Source of the DNA: Microplitis mediator
Taxonomy: Eukaryota > Arthropoda > Insecta > Hymenoptera > Braconidae
Reading direction: 5' to 3'
NCBI RefSeq assembly: GCF_029852145.1
Contig: NC_079973.1
Coordinates: 11,242,385 to 11,306,384 of the forward strand
Length of the DNA: 64,000 nucleotides
Shown: positions 36,304 to 49,272 of the stretch, in pieces
Position numbering within the stretch: the stretch's first letter is position 1
Layout: each line of letters begins with the position of its first letter
Program-made: the position numbers and the translations under genes
The notes under the pieces: generated by a model
Told to the model about the DNA's origin: nothing
The model's input: the letters and a program-made list of their open reading frames with translations, nothing else
Database searches by the model: none

Positions 36304-37815
36304 CACTCAGAAAATTAAGTATTGTGTTTATTATGCTAATTTTTAAATCTAATCATTAAGAATGATTGGAACGTTTTTCAATGCGAAAGTAGTTAGTCTT
36401 ATCATTTTTTTTAATAGAATTAATAATTATTGGCTGATAAATTCTGCAATAAATTTCGTAACAGTTACTATCAGGATGGTAACAATTACCATCAGGATGA
36501 TAACAATTACTATCAAGGATGGTAATTAATATTATTGATTGCAATGAAAAAATTGATCGAAAATTCAATAATTTTCAAGTACTGCTGCAAAATTGTAAAT
36601 TTTCGAATACAAATATGATGACAAACATACTTAAGTTTTATTTAGAAAATTTTTACAAGAAAATGACAATTTTTTAAAAGTTAAAATACAAGTATTAAAA
36701 GTATTTATATTATAAACTCTTGATTGGCGTACTAGCCCTATTTTAATTTTACTTTCAGATTGTCAACAAATATTTTCTATTTAAATCCATAATTTAGTAA
36801 TGTACATTTTATTGTTTAAAATTTTGAAATAAGTTACCGTACAGTCGTCTAGATCAGCGTAAAATAAAAATTTCTAAGCAAGAGAGCTTCTGTCAATATC
36901 TTTGAATGATTGAGTATGCGGTTCAAAACAACATTCATCCAAGTACTGAGTAATAAATAAAATTTGGTCATTATTAACATTTAGTATTTTTTGAACCTTG
37001 TAACTATTATAATTTCTGATGGTAACTGTTACCATCTGGATTGTAAATATAACTATTCGGACTAATAACAATGACTAACTCTAGTTAACATACAGAATTG
37101 TAAGATTTATTTTAAATATGGTGAATATCACAATCTAGATGATTTATACAGTCATTTAGTACATAATATTATGGGAATAGTTCCCATACTATTATAGGAA
37201 CCATTCCTATAATATTATGGGAATGGTTCCCATATTATCATGAAAAAATTAATTTAAAGAAGTGTGGTAATCACTTCTACAATACACAGAAATATTATTA
37301 AACATAAAAACAAAAATTCAAACATTGAAAAAAAAAATCGTATTTGGCAAAAAAACATTAAAATTTTTAACAAGAATTTTTTGTCAGCACAAAACATTCA
37401 AGAAAATTCAAATTTTGGGAAATTTCTACACTATTGTGCAAAAAAAAAATTTTATGATATTATAGGGATGGTTCCCATAACATTATGGGAATAGTTCCCA
37501 TAATATTATAGGAATAGTTCCTATACCAATATGGGAACCATTCCCATAATAGTATGGGAATGATTCCCATACCAGTATGGGAATGGTTCCCATAATGGTA
37601 TGGGAACTATTCTCATACTATTATGGGGATGGTTCTCATAATAAATGGGAACCACCCCTATAGTAGTATAGGTACTATTCCTACACCATTATGGGAACCA
37701 TTCCCATAATGCATAGCAAAACTTTCCATAATTTTCTTTCCGTGTACTATCAGATTGATGGTAAAAAATTCTACCCTAACTAGATAGCAATTCCTACTAT
37801 TTAATTTTCTCAGTG
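36304..37815. mobile_element. 1.5-kb TIR element CACTSAGAAAATTAA, GATGGTA words
   Basis: Ends CACTCAGAAAATTAAGTA and, reversed, CACTGAGAAAATTAAATAG, flanked by TA (36302-36303, 37816-37817). Zones near 36460-36540, 37010-37080 and 37750-37800 are GATGGTAAC / GTTACCATC words. It hosts the element at 37157-37744. Its right end lies about 90 bases from the stop codon of gene A. Confidence 0.75.
37157..37744. mobile_element. TTCCCATAATATTATGGGAA word element nested in the previous one
   Basis: Right end reversed CACGGAAAGAAAATTATGG with TA outside; interior is repeated TATGGGAA(T)GGTTCCCATA words, with a unique AT-rich core at about 37250-37450. The left tip is eroded. Confidence 0.7.
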
Positions 37816-37903
37816 TACCTTCCACGATTTCTTTTTTTGATAGTTTATAAATACGAGCTAGTACAAACATCTCAGCTGATCAGACAAAGCCCACGTGGAA
37901 TTT

Positions 37904-40900
37904 TTATTCAAATATGACACATTTTTTAACAGGGTTCATTTTCGATCCTAAGGGACAATTGAAATCTTTCGAAAATTCAGGAGTATTTGAAAATGGTACA
38001 ATAATACGTTTATCGCCTGGAGAATGCGTATTCATTTTATTCAGACGTCCTAATACCGATTCCGATGCGCATTCTTGATTCGCGCGCGACAGCCAAAATA
38101 ATTGATTGGAATTATAAGGCAAGTTTGGAAATGTCGGTTCCGTTCCATGTACTTTGACCCACTCTTGATAGGCTAAATAAGCGGCTCTTATGCCAATGTG
38201 GTCAGCAAGATTTTCTGCTAGTAAAATTTCACCGTCCAGCTGTGAAAAAGCAGCAGCATTAAAGAAGTATATTTTAATTTACTAACATGTGACATTATAG
38301 AATATTTGCACCAACTTTTTCTTCAGTTCCTCTAACAGTGAAGTTACTAAGTTGTTCAATGAGACACTTTTCTATTTCATGAAATTTGTCTGCAGAAAAT
38401 GAACTCCATCGGTCGCGCTCAAATCCATAATCATCAACAAATTTTCTAGAGTAATCAACAGAATGCCCTATTTCGTGGCCAATAATTTCTCCTAGCAAAC
38501 CATAATTTGAATAATTCGGGTGATTGATAGTAAAAATTAATCGCTCGAGAAGCGGTATACCTAGAACTTTAAAGTTTCATAAATTAAAGTAAATTACCGA
38601 ACTTTAAGTAGTATTGAACATTGAGCGCTCGAAAAAAGCTTTTTTCATGAATTTTGAATGAGATGACATTGGGCTTATATCTATACTTTTATGGATGTAT
38701 TTAGAATAATATATAATTGCGTTTTTTACTTATTTTCTTATTGTTATACTATTCGATTTTCATCATTAAGCTGCAATCGGAACACTCAGAGCTATCGGTG
38801 GACCAGCGCAAACTTGATGCGCGATGTTTCTAATTTGGGCTTATATAGACGTATAATAAACAATGTGATTAACAATGCGAAATCCATCTCCGTTTGACGG
38901 AAGGCCGTTTCCTCACTCTTTTAGACGTATGCACTCTACGTAACATTCCTACCCTCTGCCATAATTTTATAAAAGCGAAATATGAGGATGGGCTCACATC
39001 AGTTTTCCTTTGGATCAATGATTAGAACCAAGATCCTCATGCAGTGCATGTGGGTGCCTCACCACCAGGCACCACGAGTCCTATCTCACTTGGACCCAAC
39101 ACTCTTTCCATCTCAGGAAATCAAGAGATTCTGGTTGAAGTGGGGCTTTGAATGGGCCCCCATGGTACCAATTCCCTGCATTGGTCTACAGGTCGCGGAT
39201 TAGTAGTGCGATGCAATTTCTGCTGAATACTCTAAAAAGGGTTTCTTCGACTATTGAAAGAAAATAATTAGTTAATGTAACGGGACCTAAGTCCACCTCT
39301 ACCGACCGGAGGCCGAGACCTCACTCCTTTGGCATACTCGCACTGCGAAATCCTTTCGTTTGTACCATGATATTAAAAAGTGAAACATTGAGCAAGCTTA
39401 ATATTGACGGATGTTATAACCCTAGGATCAGAGATTCTTTGCGTGTGGGTGCCAAACTAACAGTCACTACGAGTCCTTCTCCATCAAGTCCTAGCTTCGG
39501 TTTCCCTTAACTGGATTGGATGGATGTTTCTATAGTACCGATTTCATGTATTGGTCGACATATCACAGTTAGTCAAGAGGGGACGTAGTTTCTTCCTCTG
39601 CCTTCCTGGGAAGACAACAATTATTGAAAAAGAATAATAAAAGTAAATTTGTGTTAGAATCGCAACCCTGGGATGCCGGCATTTTGATCTCTGTATTTGG
39701 CCTAATAAATTCAAAATTATGAAAACCAAAAAAGTATAGCAAAAGAAAACTTTTTGTTAAGCTTGCAGCACCTTTACCCTATCTTTGTTCATGACATCAT
39801 TAAAAGTTTGTAAAAAATAACTTTATTTCGAGCGTTCAAAGTAGAATATTGCCTTGAGCGATAATATCTAGAAAAGTATTCAATTACTAATTATGTTAGT
39901 GTCTTTAAGGTTGAAACCATATGAAGTTATCACAATCGTGGAATACAGAATATCCTTCCAACTAATTTCATCACTTGGCTTGAAATTTCTAGCCCATCGT
40001 TTCTTGGTGTGAAATGCATTAGCATTATGAGAACTCTTTAAAAAATCAGAAGACGTAATTTCGAGTCCTTGGTAGTACTCTTCCATTTTCTTGTCATCCG
40101 ACAATACCTCTGGATAACCAAGGATCAATTGTATCGACTCAATGTCTCTAATGAGTTTATTTCGGGATTCATCATCCAACGTATTTGTCCTGTTTATAAT
40201 GCTTATTAATTCTTGACTAATATCCGCAGCCATCAGATTAACGCGACTCTTCACTTTACTGTCAAGCGGGTAATGATGTACATAATAAGACAACTTTAGT
40301 TCTAGAAAATGTTGTTGTAAAATAGAGGAGCACGACGGCATTGTACCATTTACCCCGTGTACTAATAGGTTATAAGTATTCCAAAATGTAAACAGAGTCG
40401 TAGAAGGGACAGTTGGAATCAATTTTTGAACTGTTTTCCACATTGCGTAATTAGCTAGCACTTTTTTCGGAGTTTTCTTGAGCAATTTTTCGAAATTTGT
40501 TACAAACTTGTGATTTTTAATAAAAATTATCGATTCATTTGTAAAGTAGGGTCGCGGGAGCATTGGTTGATTCAAAAATTTCATCCAATCAATGCTGGGC
40601 CATTTTTCGATCACTTCTTTTACAGACATTCCGTAAGATTTATTTCCATTAGTTAATGAATATGCATAATAATTATTGCTTATATCGTAAAGTTTCTCTT
40701 CAAATTTTAGTGCTTTCTTGAATTCTTTTTCAGTTAATGTTTTGTTAGCTCCCAAGAATTCAGTGACATTGGCTATGAAACTAACATAGGCCTCGAACTT
40801 ATGAGAACTTGATGTATATTCTTCTTTATAATCAAGTTCGACCGCTGGAGCATCCAACTATTTATGAAAATAAATATATTGAAATATGTGCATCTGCACT

Positions 40901-41413
40901 CATTAAAAATATAATTGATGATTTTACTTACATATAAAAATCCCGTAAAGTTCCCGCGAGGCCATAACCCCCGAGTCAGAAAAACATCAAAGTCAATACC
41001 ATTCTCATTCGCTTTGTTAATGAAATCAATCCAGTCGAAATTAGTCTCATTCCATTTGTCACCTTGTAGAATAGGCCAGCCGCCCAATTTGAATATCAGT
41101 TCATTCAAATATTCTAATTTGTCTTCTTTGCTATTAGAAACTAAAGTAATATTTCTCTTCATAAATGTACACTATAAAAAATCTGGAGTGAATTCGGAGT
41201 GAAATTAAATTCGATTTCACTCCGCATTCACTCCGCCACTCGGATTTCCGGAGTTTTGAAAAAAATCACTCCGCATGCGAAGTGAATTGGGAGTTTTTTT
41301 TTAGCGGAGTGATTGCGGAGTGACGCGGATTTTATTTCACTCCCAATTCACTCCGGTCCGGAGTTTTAATACTTAAATAAATTTATATTAATTTATATTA
41401 AACTGCTAAACAA

Positions 41414-41446
<33 letters not shown>

Positions 41447-42646
41447 TTGCGTGCATGTGTGTGTTTGGGTGTGTGCAGGTGTTTTTGTGCGTGTGTGCAA
41501 ATGTGTGCATGTGTGCAAATTCGTGCGTGTGCAAATGTGTGCGTGTATGCAAATGTGTGCGCGTGTGCAAATTTGTGCATGTGTGCAAATTTGTGCGTGC
41601 GTGTATGTGCGAGTGCACGTGTGTGCCTTAATATGTATGTGCGTATGTGTGTGCATATCAGCTGATCAATAATGTAATACGCGAATTTTTACTTCGATTT
41701 TATTGAGTGGAGTTATATTTTTTTAATAATATTTTCAAAACTCCGCTCCGGAGTGAATTTCACTCCAGAGAGATTAAATTAATAAAAAATTATCTACTCC
41801 GCGAAAACTCCCCTGCGAAGTGAATTTCACTCCCAGGGGAGTGAATAATTAAAAATTCATTCACTCCGCATTCACTCCGCATTCACTCCGGATTTAATCC
41901 GCATTCACTCCGCGAATTTTTTACAGTGTAATTTTTATAAAATAATCAGTTATTGTAAATATAAAAAATATTAATTACACGAAGACCATTGGTTGTCATT
42001 CATATTATTACAGGCGGTCATGAAATTTTTCAAAATATTAAAAGGTCGAGGAAGTTGAAGTGAATCCATCGTCGCTATTAAATGTTCCATTCGGTAATAA
42101 ATATCAGAAACCTGAAAAAGACGTCTATGCTCTTTCCGTTGAACAAAATCAGTAGGAACATTGTCGAAATTGCCACAAGCGAATTCATAAAAATTGTCAC
42201 AGGGGTCAGCGCTCATGTTGATGTTATTGAATATATTAAGCTCTGAAATAAGAACACAATAAATTGTTGACTTCTGCAGTAATGAATAAATTGTAACATG
42301 TCTATTAGTTCTTACCGAATTCCATAAGATCCTGAACACACTGGCGTGTAGTACAGGAGTCGTAAATTGCTGTAAACATGGAAATATAAGAAGAAGCCGG
42401 GTGTAATCAAAACGCGGTTTCTTTGAAACTAAACAAACGAAATTATTCTCGTTTGTATTTACGGAAAATAACACGAATTTTCAATTCAAATACACAGAGA
42501 AAAGAAGTCTCATGGTAAAAAAGTTATGAGATACAACAAAAAATCAACTGTTGGAAGAAATTCCGATTAGACTTACATCTTATTTTGTCGTTCACATGTT
42601 CAGCCGCCACCACTGAGAGAAATACTATAAACCAACTTGCCCTCAT
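37904..42646 (-). CDS. Neprilysin-like secreted M13 metallopeptidase, copy A
   Basis: Seven coding exons (minus strand): 42646-42577, 42369-42316, 42242-41979, 41140-40932, 40857-39888, 38560-38316, 38239-37904; about 715 residues, normal for M13. A signal peptide of about 15 residues and no later membrane span imply secretion, unlike membrane-bound neprilysin. Landmarks: a Cys-rich stem (SCTTRQC), DPCDNFYEFACGNF, GGWP, the long M13 N-domain exon, HEIGH (zinc ligands and catalytic Glu), AENLADHIG (third ligand), and the C-terminal FSNTPEFSKDFNCP...MNPVKKC with the substrate-site His and Arg seen in THSPGDKR. Two departures: the canonical substrate-binding N-A-x-Y segment reads S-Y-G-F, losing Asn; the exon 6 donor is weak (see findings). 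Intron 3 is swollen by a TIR element. The stop codon overlaps an AATAAA (37903-37908). Role (peptide hormone degradation, venom or reproductive factor) is inference from the family. Confidence 0.9.
38870..39630. repeat. Two diverged copies of a ~340-bp unit in intron 5 of gene A
   Basis: 38870-39230 and 39290-39630 both contain 'ggaggccg' or 'ggaaggccg', 'cctcact', 'accacgagtcc'/'actacgagtcc', 'ggtacca'-like and 'ctgcattggtctac'/'tgtattggtcgac' blocks in the same order. Gene B has one unit at 45200-45560, much closer to the first copy; gene C lacks it. Confidence 0.6.
41170..41928. mobile_element. 759-bp TIR element, CACTCCG/CGGAGTG words, in intron 3 of gene A
   Basis: Left end CACTATAAAAAATCTGGAGTG; right end reversed CACTGTAAAAAATTCGCGG. 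TA at 41168-41169 and 41929-41930; genes B and C have the empty site with one TA. Arms are CACTCCGCATT and GGAGTGAATTCGGAG words; the centre holds a (TG)n-rich microsatellite at 41413-41660. Confidence 0.92.
41413..41660. repeat. TG-rich microsatellite
   Basis: About 250 bases of TGTGTG, GTGTGCAAA and GTGCG units, at the centre of the TIR element. It opens all six frames artificially. Confidence 0.95.
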
Positions 42647-42653
42647 TTTATTT

Positions 42654-42830
42654 CTGTTAATGAAAGAATATTACGCTTAAAATTTATCACACAATTACAA
42701 AAATATTAACTTACATCTTTATGATTTATGTTATTCAGTATGGCTTCGATGCCTTGATTTGACCAAAGCTTCATGGGAGTGATAATTTTAATAAGAATTT
42801 ATACATATATATACACCTCGATCATTAACG
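42654..42830 (-). promoter_or_regulatory. Promoter and leader exon of gene A
   Basis: A TATA-like run TATATATATGTATAAA (42800-42815) sits about 25-30 bases before the inferred transcription start. A leader exon ends at 42715 (donor GTAAGT), and a 61-base intron ends at TTAACAG before 42653. The leader has no ATG: the triplet that is ATG in genes B and C reads ATA here, so translation begins at 42646. About 270 bases upstream (to about 43050) are conserved in all three copies. Confidence 0.6.
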
Positions 42831-43050
42831 AAACGTGTCATTAACGCATCGAATTTTATCGTCATTCTGAAAAGTAATTTGCCTGGGCACAAAAAACCCA
42901 AAATTAATCAATTGAACAGTATCTACATTGTAAGAATATAATTTGAATTCCCGAAGGCCGACCGTATTTTCTTATCATTCAATTTAAAAGTACTCGATTA
43001 AGCTGATCTAATGACCCTATGAACGATATTCTTTGTTTGAAATTACGTCG

Positions 43051-44197
43051 GAATGGAAGTGGAAATTCCACAAGTAAGTGATCGAGATAAAGAAACTTTG
43101 ACTTTTTTAAAAATGACATACGAGAATTTGGTAGCCTCCGGATATCAATGACGCTTTGGATTAATAAGAGTTCAGGTATATCCCGTATGAGTCATCACTT
43201 TCATAAGGATATATATTATTAATTAAAGATGTCATTAATGCATTCCTGGCAAGGGCACAGACATACCCGAGTCAAAGAAACAAATTCCAGTTCGGACCTG
43301 AAATACTACGTGAGGTTTTTGAGGGACAAGTTAGACTTCGGAGATTGAGAACTGTGTAGAAAGTAATTCCATTTTAGGTCTTAATGTTGTCCTTACGGAC
43401 GATTTTACATAATTGAGGGCTAAATTGGTATTAAAAAAAATTTTGCGTGGGCCTCACAATCCTCATAACATAATAAAATTGATTACTTCAGGTTTAGGTC
43501 TCAAACTCTCAAATGACCTAATCTATGTATAGGTTCCCTCACGTTTTTTTTATAAAAAAATTGATACTCAAGACTGAGAATCTTAGTATAATTGACCTAA
43601 AACGGTTTGTGTGTATGATCCATAAGTCATAAAAAAATAATAAGTACACAAATCATGTCGAAGAAAACATTATTTTTATTGAAAATTTTCCATTATTAAA
43701 AGTCTTTCTTATATATTTCACAAACGTTTTTTTTTTTTCTTAAACTAACAGCAGTCAAATTTGACATTTTCATACGAATTAAAGATGGCCGTCATAAAAC
43801 AAAGCTTGCGGTGGTTTTATTAAACACATATTTGTGTCTAACGAAATTTAATTAAATACTAATGAAATTTTATTTTTGATAAAACTCTCATTTATTTCTC
43901 TGCAATCGAATTTATTGTTATAAAATACGATTCATACTTATATGTAATTAAAATTTATTAATATGTAGTGGTGTTTTGGCAAAAATTCTAATACTTGTTT
44001 GAATTCCTGGTGAATAAATTCGTCTCTCATTGTAGCAATTCATCTTTGCCTATGATAAACATACACACAAAGATACTCATTGTTTTATACCGACATTTAG
44101 CTTTTTCATATACTACTTTCCGCGTTTTCTTTTTTGACAATTACTAAATACGAGCTAGTTCATACATGTCAGCTAAGACAAAGTTCACGTAGAATTT
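43051..44197. other. Spacer between promoter of A and 3' end of B, nothing recognised
   Basis: AT-rich. The last 150 bases (from about 44026) are shared with the 3' flank of gene C and are part of the duplicated unit. Confidence 0.5.
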
Positions 44198-47100
44198 TTA
44201 TTCGAATATGTTACATTTTTTGACAGGGTTCATTTTCGATCCTAGAGGACAATTGAAATCTTTCGAAAATTCAGGAGTATTTGAAAGTGGTACGATAAGA
44301 CGTTTATCGCTTGGAGGATGCGGATCCTCTGTATTCAGATTTTTTAATACCCATTTCGATGTGCATCTTTGATTCGCGTATGACAGCCAAAACATTTGAT
44401 TGGAATTATAAGGCAAGTTCGGAAATGTTGGTTCCGTTCCATGTACTTTGACCCAATCTTGATAGGCTGAATAAGCGGCTCTTATGCCAATGTGGTCAGC
44501 GAAATTTTCTGCTAGTAAAAATGTTCCGTCCAACTGTAAATAAGCAGCAGCATTAAAGAAGTATATTTTGATTTACTAACACGCAACATTATAGAATATT
44601 TGCACCAACTTTTTCTTCAGTTCCTCTGACAGTGGAGTTACTAAGTTGTTCAATGAGACACTTTTCTTTTTCATGAAACTTATCTTCAGAAAATGAACTC
44701 CATCGGTCGCGCTCAAATCCATAATCATCAATAAATTTTTTAGAGAAATCAACAGAATGTCCCATTTCGTGGCCAATAATGAATCCTAGCAAACCATAAT
44801 TTGAATAATTCGGACGATTGACGGTAAAAAAAAAATCCTCGAGAAGCGGAATACCTAGAACTTTAAAATTTTATGAATTATAGTAAATTATCGAACTTAG
44901 AGTAGTATGTTACTTTGAGCGCTCGGAAAAAAAGCTTTTTATTATAAATTATGAATGAGATGACTCGGGGCTTATACCTATACTTTCATAAACCTATTGA
45001 AAATAATATATAATAGGATTTTACACTAATTGTTTTATTGTTTTATCATTCGATTTTTATTATTAAGTGAGCAAAGGGCGTCGATTCGAAACCTAAAAAT
45101 GCTGCAATTGGAACACTCAGAGCCATCAGTGGACCAGCGCAAGCTTGATCCGCGATGTATCTAATCTGGGCTTATGTAGACGTATAATAAACAATGTGAT
45201 TAACAATGCGAAATCCACCTCCATTTGACGGGAGGCCGTTTCCTCACTCTTTTGGACATATGCACTCTACGTACCATTCCTACCCTTTGCCATAATTTTA
45301 TAAAAGTGAAATATGAGGATGAGCTCACATCAGTTTTCCTTTGGATCAATGATTAGAACCAAGATCTTCATGCAATGCATGTGGGCGCCTCACCACCAGG
45401 CACCACGAGTCCTATCTCACTTGGACCCAACACTCCTTCCATCTCAGGAAATAAAGAGACTCTGGTTGAAGTGGGGCTTGGAACAGGCACCCCATGGTAC
45501 CAATTCCCTGCATTGATTTACAGATTGCAGATTAGTGGTGAGATGCAACTTTTGCTCAGTACCCTTAAAAAGCTTTTTCTACTATTGAATGAGAACAATG
45601 AAACCACTCCAATAGAATTTACATTTTCATACTGTTTTCGAATCGTGACTGCACTGTGTTGTTTAGCAAAGCGAAAATTTATTTTTTAACTTGCAGCACC
45701 TCTACCCTATCTTTGATCATAATATCATTCAAATCTTATAAAAAATAACTTTAAGTCGAGCGCTCAAAGTAGAATTTTGCCTTGAGCAATGATATCTAGT
45801 TAAATATTTAATTACTAATTATGTTAGTGTCTTTAAGGTTGAAAGCATTCGCAGTTGTCACAATCTCGGAATGCAGTATATCCTTCCAACTAATTTCATC
45901 ACTTGGCTTTAGAGCTGAAGTCCATTGTTTCTTGGTGTAAAATGCAATAGCATTATAAGAACCCTTTGAATAATCAGTAGACGTAACTTCGAGTCCTTGG
46001 TAATACTCTTCCATTTTCTTGTCATCCGCCAATACCTCAGGATAACCAATAATTAATTGTATAGACTCGATATCCGTAATGAGTCTATTTCGGGATTCAT
46101 CATCCAACGTATTTGTCCTGTTTATAATACTTATCAGTTTTTGACTAACATCTGCAGCCATCAGATTGATGCGACTCTTCACTTTCCTATCAAGCGGGTA
46201 ATGATGGACATAATAAGACAACTCCAGTTCTGACAAATGCTGATGTAAAAAAGTGGAGCACTGAGGTATCATAATTTGAACATTTGCATCTCGTACTACT
46301 TTCAGATAAGTATTCAAAAATGTGAACAGAGTCGTAGAATGGATAAAAGGAATTATTTTTTGAACTGTCTTCCACACTGCGTAATTGGCTAGCACTTTTT
46401 TAGGAGTGTTCTTGAGCAATTTTTCGAAATTTGTTACAAACTTGTGATTTTTAATAAAAATGATCGATTCATTTTTAAAGTAGGGCCGTGGCAGCGTTGG
46501 TGGATTTAAAAATTTCATCCAATCAATACTCGGCCAATTTTCGATCACTTCTTTTACAGTCATTCCGTAAGATTTATTTCCATTAGTTAATGGATATGCA
46601 TAGTAATTATTGCTTATTCTATGAAGTTTCTTTTCAAATGCTAGTGGTCCCTTAAGTTCTTCTTTAGTTAATGTTTTGTTTGATCCTAAAAATTCAGTGA
46701 CATTGGATACCAAACGAACATAGGCATTTAACTTATTAGTACTGATTTTTTTTCCTTCTTTGTAATCAAGTTCGACTGTTGGAGCATCCAACTATTTATG
46801 GAAATCAATATATTGAATTATATGCATCTGCACTCATTAAAAATATAATTGATGATTTTACTTACATATAAAAAATACGTATGGTTTCTGTGAGGCCAGA
46901 ACGTCCGAGACAGAAAGACATCAAAGTCAACACCATTCTCATACGCTTTGTTAATGAAATCAATCCAGTCGAAATTAGTCTCATTCCATTTGTCACCTTG
47001 TAGAAGCGGCCAGCCGCCTAATTTGGATATCAGTTCATTTAAATAATCTAATTTGTCTTCTTTGTAATTATGATCTGAAATAATGTTTCTCTTCATTAAT

Positions 47101-47898
47101 ATAATTTCTATAAAATAATCAGTTATTGTAAATATAAAAAATTATAATTACACGAAGACCAATGACTCTCATTCAGATTGTTACATGCGGTCATTAAATT
47201 TTTCAAAATATTAAAAGGTCGAGGAAGTTGAAGTGAATCCATCGTCTCTATTAAATGTTTTATTCGATAAGAAATATCAGAAACCTGATAAATATTTTTA
47301 TGCTCTTTCCGTTGAACATCATCAGTAGGAACATTGTCGAAATTGCCACAAGCGAATTCATAAAAATTGTCACAGGGGTCAACGCTCATGTTGATGTTAT
47401 TGAATATATTAAGCTCTGAAATAAGAACACAATAAATTTTTAACTTCTGCAGTAATAAAAAAATTGTAACGTGTCTATTAGTTCTTACCGAGTTCCATAA
47501 GATCCTGAACACACTGGCGTGTAGTACAGGAGTCGTAAATTGCTGTAAACATGAAAATATAAGAAGAAGCCGGGTGTAATCAAAACGCGGTTTCTTTGAA
47601 ACTAAATAAACGAAATTATTCTCGTTTGTATTTACGGAAAATAACACGAATTTTCAATTCAAATACACAGAGAAAAGGATTCTCATGGTAAAAAAGTTAT
47701 GAGATACAAAAAAAAAATATCAACTGTTGGAAGAAATTCCGATTAGACTTACATCTTATTTTGTCGTTCACATGTTCAGCCGCCACCACTGAGAGAAATA
47801 CTATGAACCAACTTGCCCTCATTTTATTTCTGTTAATGAAAGAATATTAAATTTGAAATTTATCACACAATTACAAAAATAATAACTTACATCTTCAT
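44198..47898 (-). CDS. Neprilysin-like secreted M13 metallopeptidase, copy B
   Basis: Coding exons (minus): 47898-47891, 47829-47753, 47542-47489, 47415-47152, 47074-46866, 46791-45816, 44854-44610, 44533-44198; about 722 residues. The first ATG is in the leader exon and reads in frame through a 61-base intron, adding M-K-I-N-K before the MRAS start that gene A uses. All M13 landmarks are present: DPCDNFYEFACGNF, GGWPLLQG, N-A-F at the substrate-binding segment, HEMGHSVD, AENFADHIG, and the C-terminal RLIVPLSNTPEFSKDF block. Exons match copy A in size and phase except for two extra codons in the long exon. It is the most compact copy, free of large insertions. Intron 5 is about 960 bases and holds one copy of the 340-base unit. 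Likely an active zinc endopeptidase; substrate unknown. Confidence 0.92.
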
Positions 47899-48010
47899 AA
47901 TTTATTTTATTCGCTATGGCTTCAATGCCTTGACTTGACCAAAGCTTCGTGGGAGTGATAATTTTAATAAGAATTAATACATATATATACACCTCGATCA
48001 TTAACGAAAC
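47830..48010 (-). promoter_or_regulatory. Promoter and leader exon of gene B
   Basis: TATA-like run at 47978-47990, the leader exon with the in-frame ATG at 47896-47898, donor GTAAGT from 47890. Sequence upstream to about 48230 matches the same region of A and C. Confidence 0.6.
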
Positions 48011-48230
48011 GTGTCATTAATGCATCGAATTTTATCGTCATTCTGAAAAGTAATTTACCTGGGCATAAAAAACCCAAAATTAATCAATTGAACAGTATCT
48101 ACATTGTAAGAACATAATTTGAATTCCCGAAGGCCGACCTTATTTTCTTATCATTCAATTTAAAAGTACTCCATCAAGCTGATCTAATGACCCTATTAAT
48201 GATATTCTTTGTTTAAAAATATGTAGAAAT

Positions 48231-49272
48231 TAAAGTGGAAATTCCATAAGTAAGTGATCGATATAAAGAAACTTCGACTTTTTGTCATTAAGAGCGGAAA
48301 TTCCCTAATTAGACGATACTTATGAAAACTGTCATCACGTTTTATCCTGCCTGAATAGTTATCAATTGCTTGCTATAGTAAGTATCATACTTGAGATAAA
48401 AACCAAGGTAAATTCAAAGATATATAAGCATTATCGAGCTTTCAAAATAAATTAACTCAGGTCGTCAGTAATAATACCAGGTCCAAAGTTCTCATACGGT
48501 TCAAGATCGAAGAAAAATTTAAAAGATGCAGTTTTGAATGTTTGAAGGCTAAGTGAGTTTATGACATCAGGTGGTTTTTTGATTTTTTTTTTTTTTTATA
48601 TTCTTCAAATATCAATAAAAATCATGTAAAAAAATGGATACCAAAAATGTTTTTCATTTTTTTTTTCCTAGTTTGAAAAATGCCTAAGATTTAAGCTTCT
48701 AGACCAGAATACCCCCTCAATAATACATATATTTGGCTCAACTGCAAATGTAAATTTTATTGAACACTAATAAAACAATTATTTAAAACCATTTCTAACG
48801 TATATAAACCCTTGCGGTAAAAACTAATAAACGCTTATGAATACTACTGATAATTCACTAGTATTGATAAGTGTTTTATTAAGGACCATTAGTGACGATT
48901 AGTACTCTGACTAGTGAATCGTACAACACCATTGGATGTGATTAGTGTTGAATAGTGTTTTATTTGTGATCATTACTACTCTAAGTACTAATTCTTGCAG
49001 ATTTATTCGAAGTGATTTCTGTTATTAATGATCATAAGCTGATAAATTCATTGTATTTTATAAATGAAATAAACGTGCAACTATTACAATCGGAGCCTTT
49101 TAATAATGTATAAAAAGTGATATTAAACTATTTGAGGATGTTATTTAGGTTCAAACTCCAGGTCGTCAAACTGTAATCATAAGAATATATTAAATTTTTT
49201 TTTTTATATTGTTATCAGAATATACTCTTTAAACTGATCGATATATATACCATAATTTATTTATATTTAGTA
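48231..49272. other. Spacer between gene B and gene C
   Basis: AT-rich. 48830-49010 is dense in TAGTGTT, AATACTA and ATTAGTG words, probably a decayed word-type element without visible tips. No exon seen. Confidence 0.45.

Noticed and set aside
38982..39203. Open frame repeated in intron 5 of A and B (also 45313-45689)
   Set aside because: It is similar between the copies only because the intron was duplicated. It carries indels and frame changes between A and B and has no domain features.
41393..41672. Six overlapping open frames on both strands, Cys/Val-rich or His/Thr-rich
   Set aside because: They are translations of the TG-rich microsatellite at the centre of a transposon, not genes.
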